The notes below the pieces were generated by a model. It was not told the DNA's origin. It saw nothing but the letters and a program-made list of their open reading frames with translations, and did no database searches. 64,000 bases of DNA from Flavobacteriales bacterium. Its GTDB lineage: Bacteria; Bacteroidota; Bacteroidia; Flavobacteriales_F; PHOS-HE28. Positions 44,924 through 56,300 of the stretch are shown piece by piece. The DNA lies in contig JADJLR010000008.1 in assembly GCA_016710015.1 (NCBI GenBank), positions 310,001-374,000 of the forward strand, read 5' to 3'. The stretch's first letter is position 1. Every line of letters begins with the position of its first letter. The translations under genes and the position numbers were made by a program.

Positions 44924-47900
44924 TGTACGACGACTTTTCCCATCCATCGCTTCCCACCTTGTTCGACCGTGACCAGCAATAACCCCTGCAGCGTAGAGAC
45001 ATCCACACGCGTCAACGGGAGTGTCATGGCTCCTTGATATACCTGCTTGGCCGTAGCATCGAAAATCCTGTACAAAGCCGGTAAATCGGGATCCATTCCG
45101 TCAAGCTGCCAAATTAACCTCACCCCTGCCGGGTTCGGGAATATGCTAAGTGCCTGTTCTTCTTTATCCCGGTCGTGATTTGGTTTTGCCCGGTCCGGTG
45201 GCCGCTTGCCTCAAAGAAATCGTCCGCACTATGGATGCCGGTCTCTGAGATGTCTGGTGGTGCAGGGGGGCAATGCAGCGCATGCTCCCAAACGCCTCGT
45301 CCCGTGGTTCCCACACGTATTCGATTGATGTTGTAATTGATCTCCATGCCCCGAGAGATCACATGGGGAAGTCCATCGCCCAAGCGGACCCAACCTGATG
45401 TGTTGTTCATGTCGTCCGCATCGGGATAGGGTGGTGCAACTGGGAACGCGGCTATCCTCTTGTTGTTGGTGAAATATACACCAACGGTTGTGGAAATATA
45501 AAGACCGCCATCTGACCCCTGTTCCGACACAAGGCAATCTGGATCCACATAGGAATTCGGCAGGTTCATCGTGATGTCCTCGCAAGGGTATGTACCATTG
45601 CATTGGAATTTACCAGTTGCAGGGTAGGTATTGGTACTTACGTCCGAGACGTTCAACCGGAAGACCATCCTGATCGGCAAGCGGGTCGGTGTACTCGTCA
45701 ACGAAAACTGAGGAGTTGTAGGCCACATACACATGGTCTTCATCCCATGGATCCGTGGCGAAGCCGACCACCGGAGGTTCACGGTCGGGGTCAAGAGAAT
45801 TCAGAGGCGCCCGTCTGGGATGGGGCACTTCCTCCCAACTGTTCTTCACCACCTGCGGATCGGGTGCAGCACGTTCGTGTTACGGAAGATCCGGTGCTGC
45901 CAATCGTAATTCTGTAGGCCAACGTACAAGTGCTCCGGGTTGGCCGGGTTCGACCGGAACCACCAGAATTTCTCATCGCCGCTGTATGCAGGGTTAGGGT
46001 GGTTCACCTCCAGGTTGTTCGCAAAATCCGTTATGGCGACCGGGTTCGATCCCGTGTTGTAGACCGATCAACGATAAGTACACCGTTGTTATCCTATCCG
46101 AACCATACAGATGCTCGTTCCGCTCCCGGTTCAGCACACCGATCTGGTAGTACTGGCCGCCCTTGGACAAGGTTAGCGAAGATGAACCGCCCCAATCATC
46201 ACTTCGTTTCCATGTGGCACTTCCGAAATAGAGTTGATTAGCATAGTACACCACGTCTGGATCCCCGTGATCCACAATGGCCAACGTCCCATCGCCATAC
46301 AGGCCCAAGTACTTCCAATCAGGATCCCAACTACCTGAATAAGGGGTCACTGAAACGAAGTTGGCGTTATGGTATAACCCTAAAGCGATACGATCGGGTT
46401 CAGTTGGCGAAGTTGACAATGACCAGACCTCTGCGACACCGAGCCCATCACTCTTATCCTCCGGAGTGCTGACTGACTGCGGGTTCGTTGTTGTGGTCAA
46501 CCGATACACTCCACCATGGTTCGCTACCCAGAAAGCCCCCGGTGTTGCCGGATCGGCCACAATGTCCTCTACATCATCATGCCCATTCTTTATCCATCCA
46601 TTGTTAAGGAACGTGGGATTGGGATATTGAACCCCGCTCAAGTACCAACTCATGTAGATATGATTACCTACATAAACAGAGTTCCGGATTGAACTGGTCT
46701 ACAGCAAATGCATGTCCATCCGCGAAGGCGGATCAAAGCCTGAAGACGCATGATCGGTCCAGGTGCTGTTGAATGTATCATAGCTTTTTACCCATGAATT
46801 CGACGCGTCATCAGCTAGGCAATAAAAAGATGTGGGTGCTGCCTCACTGGTCTCCACGGTCATATTGGTGATCGATGGATCCACCGCAGGTTGGTTCGGT
46901 ATCTCAGTCCAGTTCTCTCCGTTGTCCGTCGATAACATCAATCTCCAAATATGGTCAACGTTGGTATTGGTTCCCACAGTGGTGGTAACCTTGAACACGA
47001 CAGCCGCACACATGGTACTGGTCGGTTCATCTCTCAGATACTCAATATCATGAACCCTGACCTCAGTATCAATAGTGCTTGATGGGTAGGCGGATAGAAC
47101 GCTTGGTGGTACGGGCGTTATCGACACGAACGTCCATGTCGGATCAGGTGGCAGCGGGGTCATCAGAGTAATACAGGCCATTGTTCGCGGCGATGAACAA
47201 CCTATAGTCTGAGTTTGAATTCAGCTTATGGTCGAACAGGATCAACTTGATGCTTGTCCCGGGGCCATTCAGGTCAGCATGATCGGCGATCGGCTCATTG
47301 TCCCACCCAGTAGGTCCGGATTGGGTTCGATACAATCCACCGATGTAAGCTATCCTGCCTCCACCCGATACGCCATACCAATGATCCATCGTTCCTGGGT
47401 AGTACGCCGCGTGCGTGCACCCGCTGCTTCGCCAGCTCAGGTCGGTACCTGCGTTCTGCCATGTACAGTTGGTCGTCGCATTCGTGGTGTAGAACAACCC
47501 ACCGCTTCCACTCGTGCATAGCATGTGGTCCAGGTTATCCTCAGAGATGATCAGGTTCCTTATCGGGCCGATACCCAACATATTGTTCCTTCTCCTTTTG
47601 GGTCCTAACTCCTGCCACGGATCATTGTTGGATTTGAAGGTGCTACCGTTATGGAACTTAGCATCCATGTAGCCTTTCAAAACCTGGTCATATATATCAA
47701 AGTCACCATGGGGTGCCAACCTTGGTTCCCAGTTCGAAAACCATTTCTGGGTCTCAGCATAAGTGCCTCCTTCTCTGTAAAACTCAGAATCCGGGATCGT
47801 ACCTTGTATAGCATCCAACACTGCCATGATACTGTCCCTTTGTTGGTAGAGCTTCCCCTGTGGGGCCACGGACTGGGCACTCATGCCAACATGAAGCAGC

Positions 47901-47962
47901 ACAAAGACTGTCGGCATGGCCAGGAAGCACGATCGGCGGTGGTCTGTTCTCAAAGATACCAT
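44920..47962 (-). pseudogene. large beta-propeller/sialidase-like T9SS type A protein, multiple frame breaks
   Basis: Overlapping fragments form one gene of about 1010 codons. It starts MVSLRTDHRRSCFLAMPTVF with a signal peptide cleaved near GMSAQ, then a prodomain-like part (GGTYAETQKWFSNWEPRLAP). Propeller-type blades follow: MLGIGPIRNLIISEDNLDHM, SGSGGLFYTTNAT, LFIAANNGLYYSDD, DNGENWTEIPNQPAVDPS, DIVADPATPGAFWVANHGGV, and INRIRVGTTGRGVWEHALHC. The T9SS type A end is RIFDATAKQVYQGAMTLPLT to GKVVVQ. Breaks are near 47160, 46680, 46020, 45850, 45780 and 45150. Such proteins are secreted surface or extracellular factors. Its 3' part matches the remnant beside IS copy 2. Confidence 0.75.
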
Positions 47963-47970
47963 GATCAAGG

Positions 47971-49273
47971 CTATTTCCTGGTTCGGATCTCTTGCTCCAC
48001 AGCGCTAAGCCGCTCCTCCAACTCCAAAATATACAACGCCTGTTCCTCCACCACCTGCAACATGCGGCGCTGCATTTCGCCTACCTCTACGCCATCCTTG
48101 GCTTCCAGTTCCTTGGCGCTGGGTATGCCGGGCAGGTGCTGGTTCTGTGAAAGGTAGCTGCGTAATTCGCTCAAGGGCATCAGGCCATATTGGGTTGGAA
48201 GACAAAGTCCGGCCAAGCGCCCAACTTCACCAGCACATCGCGGCATACGATGCCGTTCTCAACAAAGAGTCGGTAATCCGGACTGTTCGTGGGTGTAGTA
48301 CCTATCCCCACCTTACCATCCGTGCCGACATGGATCGGTCGGTATTGTTGGTGATGATACGAAGCGCCGTGTTATCCAGCGTACCGATCTTGGGCCGTTC
48401 GGAAAGCGGGCATAGGTTGGTGAAGTCGTTCCCGGTGGTCAGCCAAAAGCGCTGAAAGCCTTGGAGGTAGAAGCAGCGTTCCGGGTCCGTAGGTGCATCT
48501 GGGAAATCGCCAAGCCCCAAGGACCCGTCTTCCAGCCTGAACAGGGGTCCTTCCTCTGTGGAATTGCCGAACAGGCCGATCTCTCCATTTGCCTTTACCC
48601 GCAATGCCTCTTGCCCATTTGCTTTGATCACCACATCGGCGTTATCGCTGGTGCCGATGTAGTGCGCATTGGGGTCGGTATTCGCATTGCCGCCCATGCC
48701 CCAGGTCGCCTTCTCGGGTTGTTCCAGTTTCACAGCATTCTTCTCTCTACAGGTATTGGCATCGGTGACTTGCACATCGTATTGCATCGCACCGAGGCCG
48801 ATCGATCTTGCGTTGTGATGTCATCCGCCCAACTGTAGCTGTATGGCCCCCACGCCTCCGGTCACTTCCAAGTCGATGCTGCCATTGAAACATTCGTAGC
48901 AACTGATGTTCTTGCCACTTGGGAATTTGAATGGGGTGAGGACGAGCTTCATCGGATCCGGCTCCTTCAAGGTGAACTCCGCCTCGGCGCCGTTGCCGTG
49001 GGATTCCAACCCTCACTTTGATATAGCCTGGAGCGAGGTCCGTGACGCTTGCAGTGGTTGCTCCAGTGGTCCAATCGTAGATGTACGGAGGTACCCCACC
49101 GGTCACTTGCACGGTGGCCGAACCGTCCTTCATACCGAAACACGAAACATGGTAACCGCTGTAGTTGGTGGGTACGATGGTGGCGGTGAGGTTTGGCCAA
49201 TGGCAACTGGTGCGACGGCGACAAAGCAAAGGGAGATGATGGCGCGGTGCGAAGGGGTGGTGGTGCGGTACAT
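47971..49273 (-). pseudogene. SprB-repeat/tail-fibre-like surface protein, multiple frame breaks
   Basis: It starts MYRTTTPSHRAIISLCFVAV, a signal peptide, then after a break SprB-like repeats: YSGYHVSCFGMKDGSATVQV, TGGVPPYIYDWTTGATTASV and ISCYECFNGSIDLEVTGGVG. A tail-fibre-like region follows (GTSDNADVVIKANGQEALRV, LRIITNNTDRSMS) and the end is LPGIPSAKELEAKDGVEVGE then a coiled coil (ILELEERLSAVEQEIRTRK). This plan (SprB repeats, fibre head, short coiled coil) is common for Bacteroidetes surface proteins. Breaks lie near 49205, 49010, 48830, 48300 and 48230. It is 8 bp upstream of the large propeller gene, first in the array operon. Confidence 0.7.
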
Positions 49274-49460
49274 GGTCGGTGAATTGGGAGAGTGAATCTA
49301 CCTGTACCCCCGGTTATCCTAATTTTCTCGTTCCAAGTTGTGAACAAGATATGCAGCCCTGATCGACAATTCGGTTTCCAGATGCGCCTGTTACTGGGCC
49401 ATACGAAGAACGAATGGCTACGATCCTGAACCACGGAAACGCCGGTGATGGAACCCTACA

Positions 49461-49496
49461 CAAAGCCCCCGGATACCGCAGCATCCAAGGGCTTTG
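49461..49496 (-). terminator. hairpin terminator after the coiled-coil membrane protein gene
   Basis: CAAAGCCC and GGGCTTTG arms lie just past the stop at 49507 and separate that gene from the array. No long U-tract follows on the minus strand, so strength is uncertain. Confidence 0.55.
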
Positions 49497-49506
49497 TTCG
49501 TGTAAA

Positions 49507-50424
49507 CTAGATACGCTTCAGGTCGAAGGATGCCTTGGACACTTGTGCGCCGGACTCGTAGATCTCCACGATGTATTGGCCGGTGCGCATTTCGTTGGTG
49601 CCATTCAGAACACGCATACATCCACCGCTTGGTTCTGGTAGTTCACTTCACGCTTTGCGCTGAACTCGCCTTCCACCCCGTTGAACTTGAAGCGGTTGTT
49701 GGGGTCGCTGGCCGGAAGTACGGAACCGTCCGGGCTGATCGCCCGCATGTAGATGGTCTTATCGCCCGAGTCCGTGACCGTGTTCTGGCCCAAGGTGAAG
49801 CAACACTTCACCATTTCGGCCTTCTTGGCCCGTCGGTCTCCACTTGTTTGCCGCTGCTGCTGCGCATGAACAAGGCGCCCGCATTGATCGCGGTGGTATG
49901 CAATATCGCCCCTTTGGCGTCTTGCCTTCCAGTGCCTGTTTCTCCGTGGATAGCGCCTCCTTCTGCCCGGTCACCTCGCCCAACTCTTGCGTAAGGCCCA
50001 CGTTCTTCGCCATCAGGCTCTTGGTTGGCTTGGTTGAGGGAATCGATCGTGCCACGTAGCCCTTCATGATCTTGCGCAAGGTCTCGGCCTCCTTCTTCGC
50101 CTTGGAAATGTCGTATTTGCCGCGTTTCACTTGATCCAACAGCCCCTCGATCTGCTCGCGCTGGGCCTCCATCTCAACGGTCAATTGCTCATTGTCCGTT
50201 TTCAACGTGTCGTAGGAAGAGAGCATGTTCTCCAACATCACCGTCACGTTGTCCTTCTCGCTGGTGATGCTGGCCACCTGCTGTTGGGTCTGTTCCACCT
50301 CCTTGTTGCGCTGCATGAGCATCCACAACATCACGACGTTGCTGACGAGCAGGAGTACGACCAACAGCAACAGGCCGGTGCTGGAACGGTTCTTCTTTTC
50401 TGGGGTGCTGATATTCTGGTCCAT
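49507..50424 (-). pseudogene. coiled-coil membrane-anchored protein, frame breaks
   Basis: The protein starts MDQNISTPEKKNRSS, has one membrane helix (GLLLLVVLLLVSNVVMLWML), then a long coiled coil (NKEVEQTQQQVASITSEKDN to KQALEGK). A C-terminal beta domain is spread over other frames: MVKCCFTLGQNTVTDSGDKT, IYMRAISPDGSVLPASDPNN, KFNGVEGEFSAKREVNY and finally a short SKASFDLKRI. The same architecture recurs in a common Bacteroidetes family of about 300 residues with unknown role. Breaks lie near 49915, 49820 and 49615. It is divergent from comF. Confidence 0.7.
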
Positions 50425-50520
50425 AGGCGGTTTTGCAGGATCGGTCGGCTAAATTACACCCGTGGATAGCGGCCTATTTTCATCAACGCGCCGCTTATCA
50501 ACAAAGTATTGAACCCTACC

Positions 50521-51102
50521 GTGAAACATATCCGCAACTGGGGGCGTGGATTCGCCGGTCTGTTCCTTCCACGGCGCTGCGCAGGCTGCGACCGTGGGTT
50601 GATGCATTTTGAATCGTGCCTGTGTTTGGGCTGTACGGAAGACCTGCCGCTGACCCGTTTCCACGATGACCCCGACAACCGGGTGGAACAACTCTTCAAG
50701 GGGAAGGTGGAAATGGAGGCCGCGAGTGCCTATCTCTTCTTCACGCGGGACGGTATGGTGCAACACATGCTCCATCGCCTCAAGTACCACAGCGACCGCC
50801 ACGTGGGTCTGTACCTGGGCAGGATGATGGCCGAGGACCTGATGCGAAGTCCACGATTCGCCACGGTGGACTGCTTCCTTCCGGTACCGTTGCATCCGCG
50901 CAAGGAGTTCATGCGTGGCTACAATCAAAGTCAGGTGTTGGTGAATGGCATGCAGCAGAAATGGCCCCTACCCTGTATCGGCAAGGATCTGGTCCGTGTG
51001 GTGCGCACCCCCTCGCAAACGCGGCGTAGTCGGTTGGATCAGGGGTCGCACATTCTCGCAATGTTGACGGTCCTATTAGATGCGTTTGCCCTGAACTCCT
51101 GA
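50521..51102 (+). pseudogene. comF: ComF family protein, C-terminal phosphoribosyltransferase part missing
   Basis: It starts (GTG, MKHIRNWGRGFAGLFLPRRC) with the ComF zinc-finger pattern: CAGCDRGLMHFESCLCLGC. The linker HMLHRLKYHSDRHVGLYLGR and CFLPVPLHPRKEFMRGYNQS match the family, and SQTRRSRLDQG begins the last conserved block. After that block the sequence goes astray and stops; the PRPP-binding motif (LVDDVVTTGAT-type) is not found in any frame before the next gene. It is therefore truncated, probably with a frame break near 51045. ComF proteins aid DNA uptake or nucleobase salvage. Confidence 0.75.
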
Positions 51103-51124
51103 ACAGGCTCTGAGCGGTTGCCGA

Positions 51125-51132
51125 TACCTTTG
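51125..51132 (+). promoter_or_regulatory. -7 box of msrC
   Basis: TACCTTTG is a perfect TAnnTTTG match 11 bp upstream of the ATG. No well spaced -33 TTTG is visible. Confidence 0.4.
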
Positions 51133-51143
51133 CCGCTTCTCCC

Positions 51144-51629
51144 ATGCAAGCATTCATCCAGTTGCCGAACACAACGGACCGTGTCGACCTGTACGCCGCG
51201 CTGTTGCCACAGACCACGGCCTTGTTACAGGGCGAGCGCGATCCCATTGCGAACATGGCGAACATGACGGCGGTGTTGCGAGCGGCCTTCGGTTGGCATT
51301 GGGTCGGCTTCTACCGCGTGGTCGGCGACGAACTCGTACTGGGTCCGTTCCAGGGTCCTGTGGCATGCACCCGCATCGCCTTCGGCAAGGGCGTTTGTGG
51401 CACGGCGTGGAAAGAAAAGCGGACCATCGTGGTGGAGGATGTGGATGCATTCCCGGGCCATATCGCGTGCAGCAGCCTTTCGCGTTCGGAGATCGTTGTT
51501 CCGGTGTTCAATTCGGAAGGACACGTAGCTGCCGTGCTGGATGTGGACAGCGATCAACTTGCCGAATTTGGACCTAATGATGCGCAGGCTTTGGAAGCGC
51601 TGTGCGAACTCCTGCGACCGATCATCTGA
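51144..51629 (+). CDS. msrC: free methionine-(R)-sulfoxide reductase (GAF domain)
   Basis: The 161-residue GAF protein reduces free methionine-R-sulfoxide in the cytoplasm. The three catalytic/resolving cysteines of fRMsr are present with the E. coli spacing of 10 and 24 residues: Cys75 in GPVACTRIAFG, Cys85 in GVCGTAWKEKR, and Cys109 in HIACSSLSRSEIVVP. The core HWVGFYRVVGDELVLGPFQG is typical. The stop overlaps the next ATG (TGATG), so it is translationally coupled to the Ig-like lipoprotein. Confidence 0.93.
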   Translation: MQAFIQLPNTTDRVDLYAALLPQTTALLQGERDPIANMANMTAVLRAAFGWHWVGFYRVVGDELVLGPFQGPVACTRIAFGKGVCGTAWKEKRTIVVEDVDAFPGHIACSSLSRSEIVVPVFNSEGHVAAVLDVDSDQLAEFGPNDAQALEALCELLRPII

Positions 51630-53229
51630 TGGGCATCGACCGGCTGCTGATCATGGGGTCACTCCTGCTCGTCTCCTGCGCGCAGGTGGGATCCATCACC
51701 GGAGGAGAAAAGGATGTTGTACCTCCCCAACTGGTCAGTGCCACACCTCCGAATGGATCCCTGCATTTCAACAGTTCCGTGATCCGCTTGGGTTTCGACG
51801 AACGCATCCAGTTGGATCGCTTCCTGGATAAGGCCTTGATCTCCCCACCGTTGGATGCGGCTCCGGACGTGCGCATCGTCGGTTCCAAGGACATCGAGAT
51901 CCGCTTGAACGCTCCGTTGGCGCCGAATACGACCTACACATTCAACCTCGGCAGTGCGCTCAAAGACCTCGCGGAAGGGAACACATCGCCGGACCTGACC
52001 TACGTGTTCTCCACCGGCAGTTCACTGGACAGCTTGGGCCTTGTGGGTGCCGTTGTGAATGCTTTTACCGGGGTGCCGGAGCCGGATCTGTTCATCCTGC
52101 TCTATGCAACGGACGATACGAGTACGTTCCGAAGCGGCCGACCGACGTACATGACCCGAAGCCGTGCGAATGGCACCTTCGCCTTGGACTATCTACCGGA
52201 AGGACAATTCCGTGCGTATGCCTTGCGAGACAAGAACGCCAACCTCCGCTACGATCTTCCCAACGAGGACGTGGCTTGCTTGGACCAGTTGATAACGCTA
52301 AGTGCTGCGGATAGCGTGGCACCCTTGCTCATGCGCTCCTTCCTACCGGAAAGCCCGGCGCAGTCGGTCCGGGCTTCCTCCGTAACCGCAGATGGTGCCC
52401 TACGCGTGGTGCTGGCACGGTCTGCGGACACCGTGGTTGTGCGGGATGTGGCTCGGACAGGAGGTTCACTTTCGTGGATCCCGGAATGGAATGCGACACG
52501 CGATACCGTGCTGCTCTGGCCTTCGGATACCACCTTGGTTTCCGAAGGGACCTATCAGTTGAGCGATGCAGACGGTGTGCTGGACACCCTGAAGTATCGA
52601 CCGGTCACGCGGATGCCGTTCCACACCGGGATCACGGTCGCGATGATCGAAGGTCCGGACAGTGCATGGATCCGTCTCCGCGCTTCGCGACCGATCGAAC
52701 GCTTCGATGCCGTACGCATCCGATGCGAGCAGGACAGTATTGCCCTGCCGTTCCACCGACCCGTTCGAATGAGCCACGTACATTACTGCTTCACGCGAAG
52801 GTGGACCCGGGCAGTTCCGTTTCGTTGACCTTGCTGCCCAAGTCCATTCACGATATCTACGGGGGAACGAACGACACGCTCCGAGCGGCGCTGGGCCGAG
52901 CCTTGGGATCCGCTACGGGGAGTTTGCGCATCGCACTTCAGGACCTTCCTTCCGATGGATCCTTCATTCTGCAATTGCTGGATGCTCAGCGCCGGGTGAT
53001 CCGGGAAGGCGTGCTCGACGGCACTTCTGCTTCCATCGCCTGGGATCGCTTGGATCCGGGGATCCGGAGCTTGCGGTTGATCGACGATGTGAATGGCAAC
53101 GGACGCTGGGATACCGGGGTGTTGGACGTACTACAGCCGGAGCGGACCTGGTACCATGCCGAACTGGTGAACATCCGCGCATCATGGGACATTACGGTGG
53201 ATTGGTCGTTGGACGAGCCTGATCCGTAG
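51629..53229 (+). pseudogene. Ig-like (Big_5) domain lipoprotein, one frameshift
   Basis: It starts MGIDRLLIMGSLLLVSC, a lipoprotein signal, then AQVGSITGGEKDVVPPQLVS with the Ig-like domain pattern TPPNGSLHFNSSVIRLGFDE, NAPLAPNTTYTFNLGSALKD and LTYVFSTGSSLDSL. This is the standard Bacteroidetes protein of about 530 residues annotated as Ig-like domain-containing. A repeat-like block FALDYLPEGQFRAYALRDKN suggests a carboxypeptidase-type domain. The frame breaks near 52770; the C-terminal part then reads HAKVDPGSSVSLTLLPKSIH and RLIDDVNGNGRWDTGVLDVL to the end. Its role is unknown. It overlaps msrC by 1 bp. Confidence 0.8.
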
Positions 53230-53329
53230 GTCTTTTCAGCAACCTTGTCGGTACCACCGGCGTAGAACGTCCGCAACCATCCATAGGGTGGTCTCGTTGA
53301 TGTTCAGCCAACTATCCTACCGAACCGAC

Positions 53330-56300
53330 ATGAATCGTTGGCGCAGCCTGATCCTTACGGTGCTGACCTTGCTTTCCACCGTGGCGAGCGCCCAAGAAAG
53401 CACCGTGATCGCTACGCGTGGGAAACGGTTCTGGACGGGCTTCATGCAGAACGGTTTTGGTGCTCAAAGCTTGAAGGTGCATATCCTCAGCCGTAGTGCC
53501 ACCAGCGGCACCGTAAGCCTCCCCTTGAACGGCTGGACGACGAACTTCACCGTTTCGGCCAACAACGTTACGGTGATCGATGTGCCCACGATCGCCGAGA
53601 ACTCCGGCTCTGGCAACATCCTGCCCAAGGGGGTCCTGATCCAAAGCACCGACAGCATCAATGTCTTCATCAGTAGCTTCCAGAACTTCACCCACGATGC
53701 CTCACAGGTGCTTCCGGAATCGTCCTTGGGGAATACCTACAGGGTGGATGCCTACCAAGGCCTACCCAACTTCAACAACCTCCACAAGAGTGAATTCCTC
53801 GTGGTGGCCACGCAGGATGGCACACAGATCCGCATCACCCCTTCGGTGAATACCCTGAGTGGACAATCTGCGAACGTGCCCTTCATTGTGGATCTGAATG
53901 CTGGACAATCCTACCAGATCCAAGCAGCGACGGACCAGCTTGACCTTACCGGAACTTTGGTGGAGGCAACGGTCGAGAGTGGAACTTGCCGCCCCTTCGT
54001 GGTACTGGGTGGATGTGTGCCACGGTACACGGTGCTTGCTACGCCTGCGACGCGATCTTCGAACAGTTGGTGCCCATCACCGCGTGGGGCACGCGCTACT
54101 ACACCGCACCCTTGCACGGTGTGAATACGAGTACGTACCGGGTGTTGGCCCATACGAATGGCACGTCGATCTCCATCAACGGTGGCCCACCCATTCTGCT
54201 GAACGCCGGAGAACGGCACGAAGCGAACGGCACCACATCGCCCGTGTGTATCCAATCCAACCTTCCCGTCAGTGTTGTTCAATTGTTGGAAGGTTATAGC
54301 TGTGCAGGCAGTGGTGACCCTTCCTTGCTTTTGGTGTCACCTGCCGATCGCCTATCACAAAGTGCGAGCTGGAATACATCCAACTCGTCGCAAGTGGGTC
54401 AGCACAGTGTCAGTGTGGTGGTTCCGATCGCTGCGATCGGTCAATTGACCTTGGACGGCACGGTGGTGAACCCTTCGCTGTTCCAGCCCTATCCAAGCTG
54501 CACGGATCGTAAATACGCGAAGATCCCCGTAACGGCAGGTCGCCATCGCCTCAGCGCGGCGGCCGGCTTCCAAGCCTACATGATCGGTACCGGTTACGGT
54601 GAAAGCTATGCGGCTTCAGTACACGATATCGGTGCAATATCGGTCCAACAAGATTCGGTGATCTGCGGCTTGGGCCCGGTCACCTTGAATGCTCCGGAGC
54701 CCTTGGCCGATCCTACTTGGACCAAGGTCGGTTCCCCAGCAGTTCTGGCCACGGGCAGTAGCTACACCTTCACCCCCACGGAAAGTGGGAGCTATGTGAT
54801 CACCGGCACCTCGCCGCTGAGCGGTTGTACACGGACATTCACCTACCATGTCGGGACCCCACTGACGATCCCCACACTGCTGACCGCGAACGATCAACCA
54901 CAGCTCGATATCTGCCAGTACGGGACCGCCCAACTCGCGTTGGTGCCACCTCCCGACCCAGCGTGGTTCGATATCCAATGGTCGCCCGCATTCTCCTTGG
55001 ACAATGACACCATCGACAACCCGATCGCCACACCGATGACCTCCACGTGGTATCGTGTGCAGGTGACCAGTCCTAGCGGTTGTGGCAACATGATCGACAG
55101 CATTCGGGTGAATGTGACACCGGCCACCGTGCTCGATCTGGGGACCAGCGCCACACCCGCAGCGGTCTGTCAGGGGAGCCCCGTTCAACTTGGAAGTGTA
55201 GTCCTGCGCGTACTCGCCACCGACCGTTTCAATGGGCCAGCAGGCTCCATGTGGACCGCGATCCAAGGCGGAACGGTGAGTGCCACTTGCGGCAGCCAAA
55301 GCGGGACCGCGCTCTACTTCAACGGCAACGGACAGCGGTATGCGCAAACCGTAAGTTTCAATACGAACGGTGGAGGTGAACTGCGTTTCCGACTCAAGAT
55401 CGCCAATGGTCAAGCACCGTGTGACAATGCCGAACCGGGTGATGATGTGGTACTGGAATACTCCAACAACAACGGCTTGAATTGGAGCCTGCTTCAAACA
55501 TTCGATCAGAACGATTTTCCCGGTTTCGAGCCGCGCGAGGTGGCCATTCCCGCACCTGCCCAGACCGCTGCTACCATGTTCCGCTTACGTCAACTCGCGA
55601 ACGATGGTGCCGGACAGGACAACTGGGCGATCGATGATGTGATCGTCGCCAAGTTCGATAACAATTGGGTGAACTATGCATGGAGCCAACCATCCACGCT
55701 GAACAATGCACAGATCCCCGCACCGGTGGCCACACCGACCGCATCGGGCTGGTATGTTCTCAACGCGACCGAACCGAATTCCAATTGTGCCTACCAAGAC
55801 TCGGTGTTCATCCAAGTGGATCCAGCATTCTCCATCAACGTCACACCGAGTACCACGATCTGCACCGCCATTGGAACGCCGATCACCGCGACTCCGAGCT
55901 CGGGGTCCAACATCACCTACGCGTGGACTCCGAACAATGGGACATTGAGCAACGCGAATGTGCAATCGCCCACCGCCACGCCGACCAGTACCACCACCTA
56001 TAGCGTGACCGCCACCACACCGATCGGATGTTCGGCGAGCGGCCAGGTCACGATCACCGTTGGGCAGTTGCAGAGCTTGACCCTATCCGCTGCGAACACC
56101 ACACTTTGCCAAGGACAGTCCACGCAATTGAATGCTGTTGGCGTAAGCTCTGGCGACCTGAGCTATGCATGGACCGGTAACGGACTGAGCAACCCTGCCA
56201 TTCCCGACCCGATCGTGAGCCCCACGCAGACAACAACCTATACCTGCACGGTAACACAGGTTGCCACGGGCTGCACGTTGAGCCAGAGCATCACCATCAA

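Noticed and set aside
36000..49300. Prophage or conjugative element
   Set aside because: No integrase, capsid, terminase, relaxase or Tra genes; the tail-fibre-like end at 48 kb is part of a surface protein with SprB repeats.
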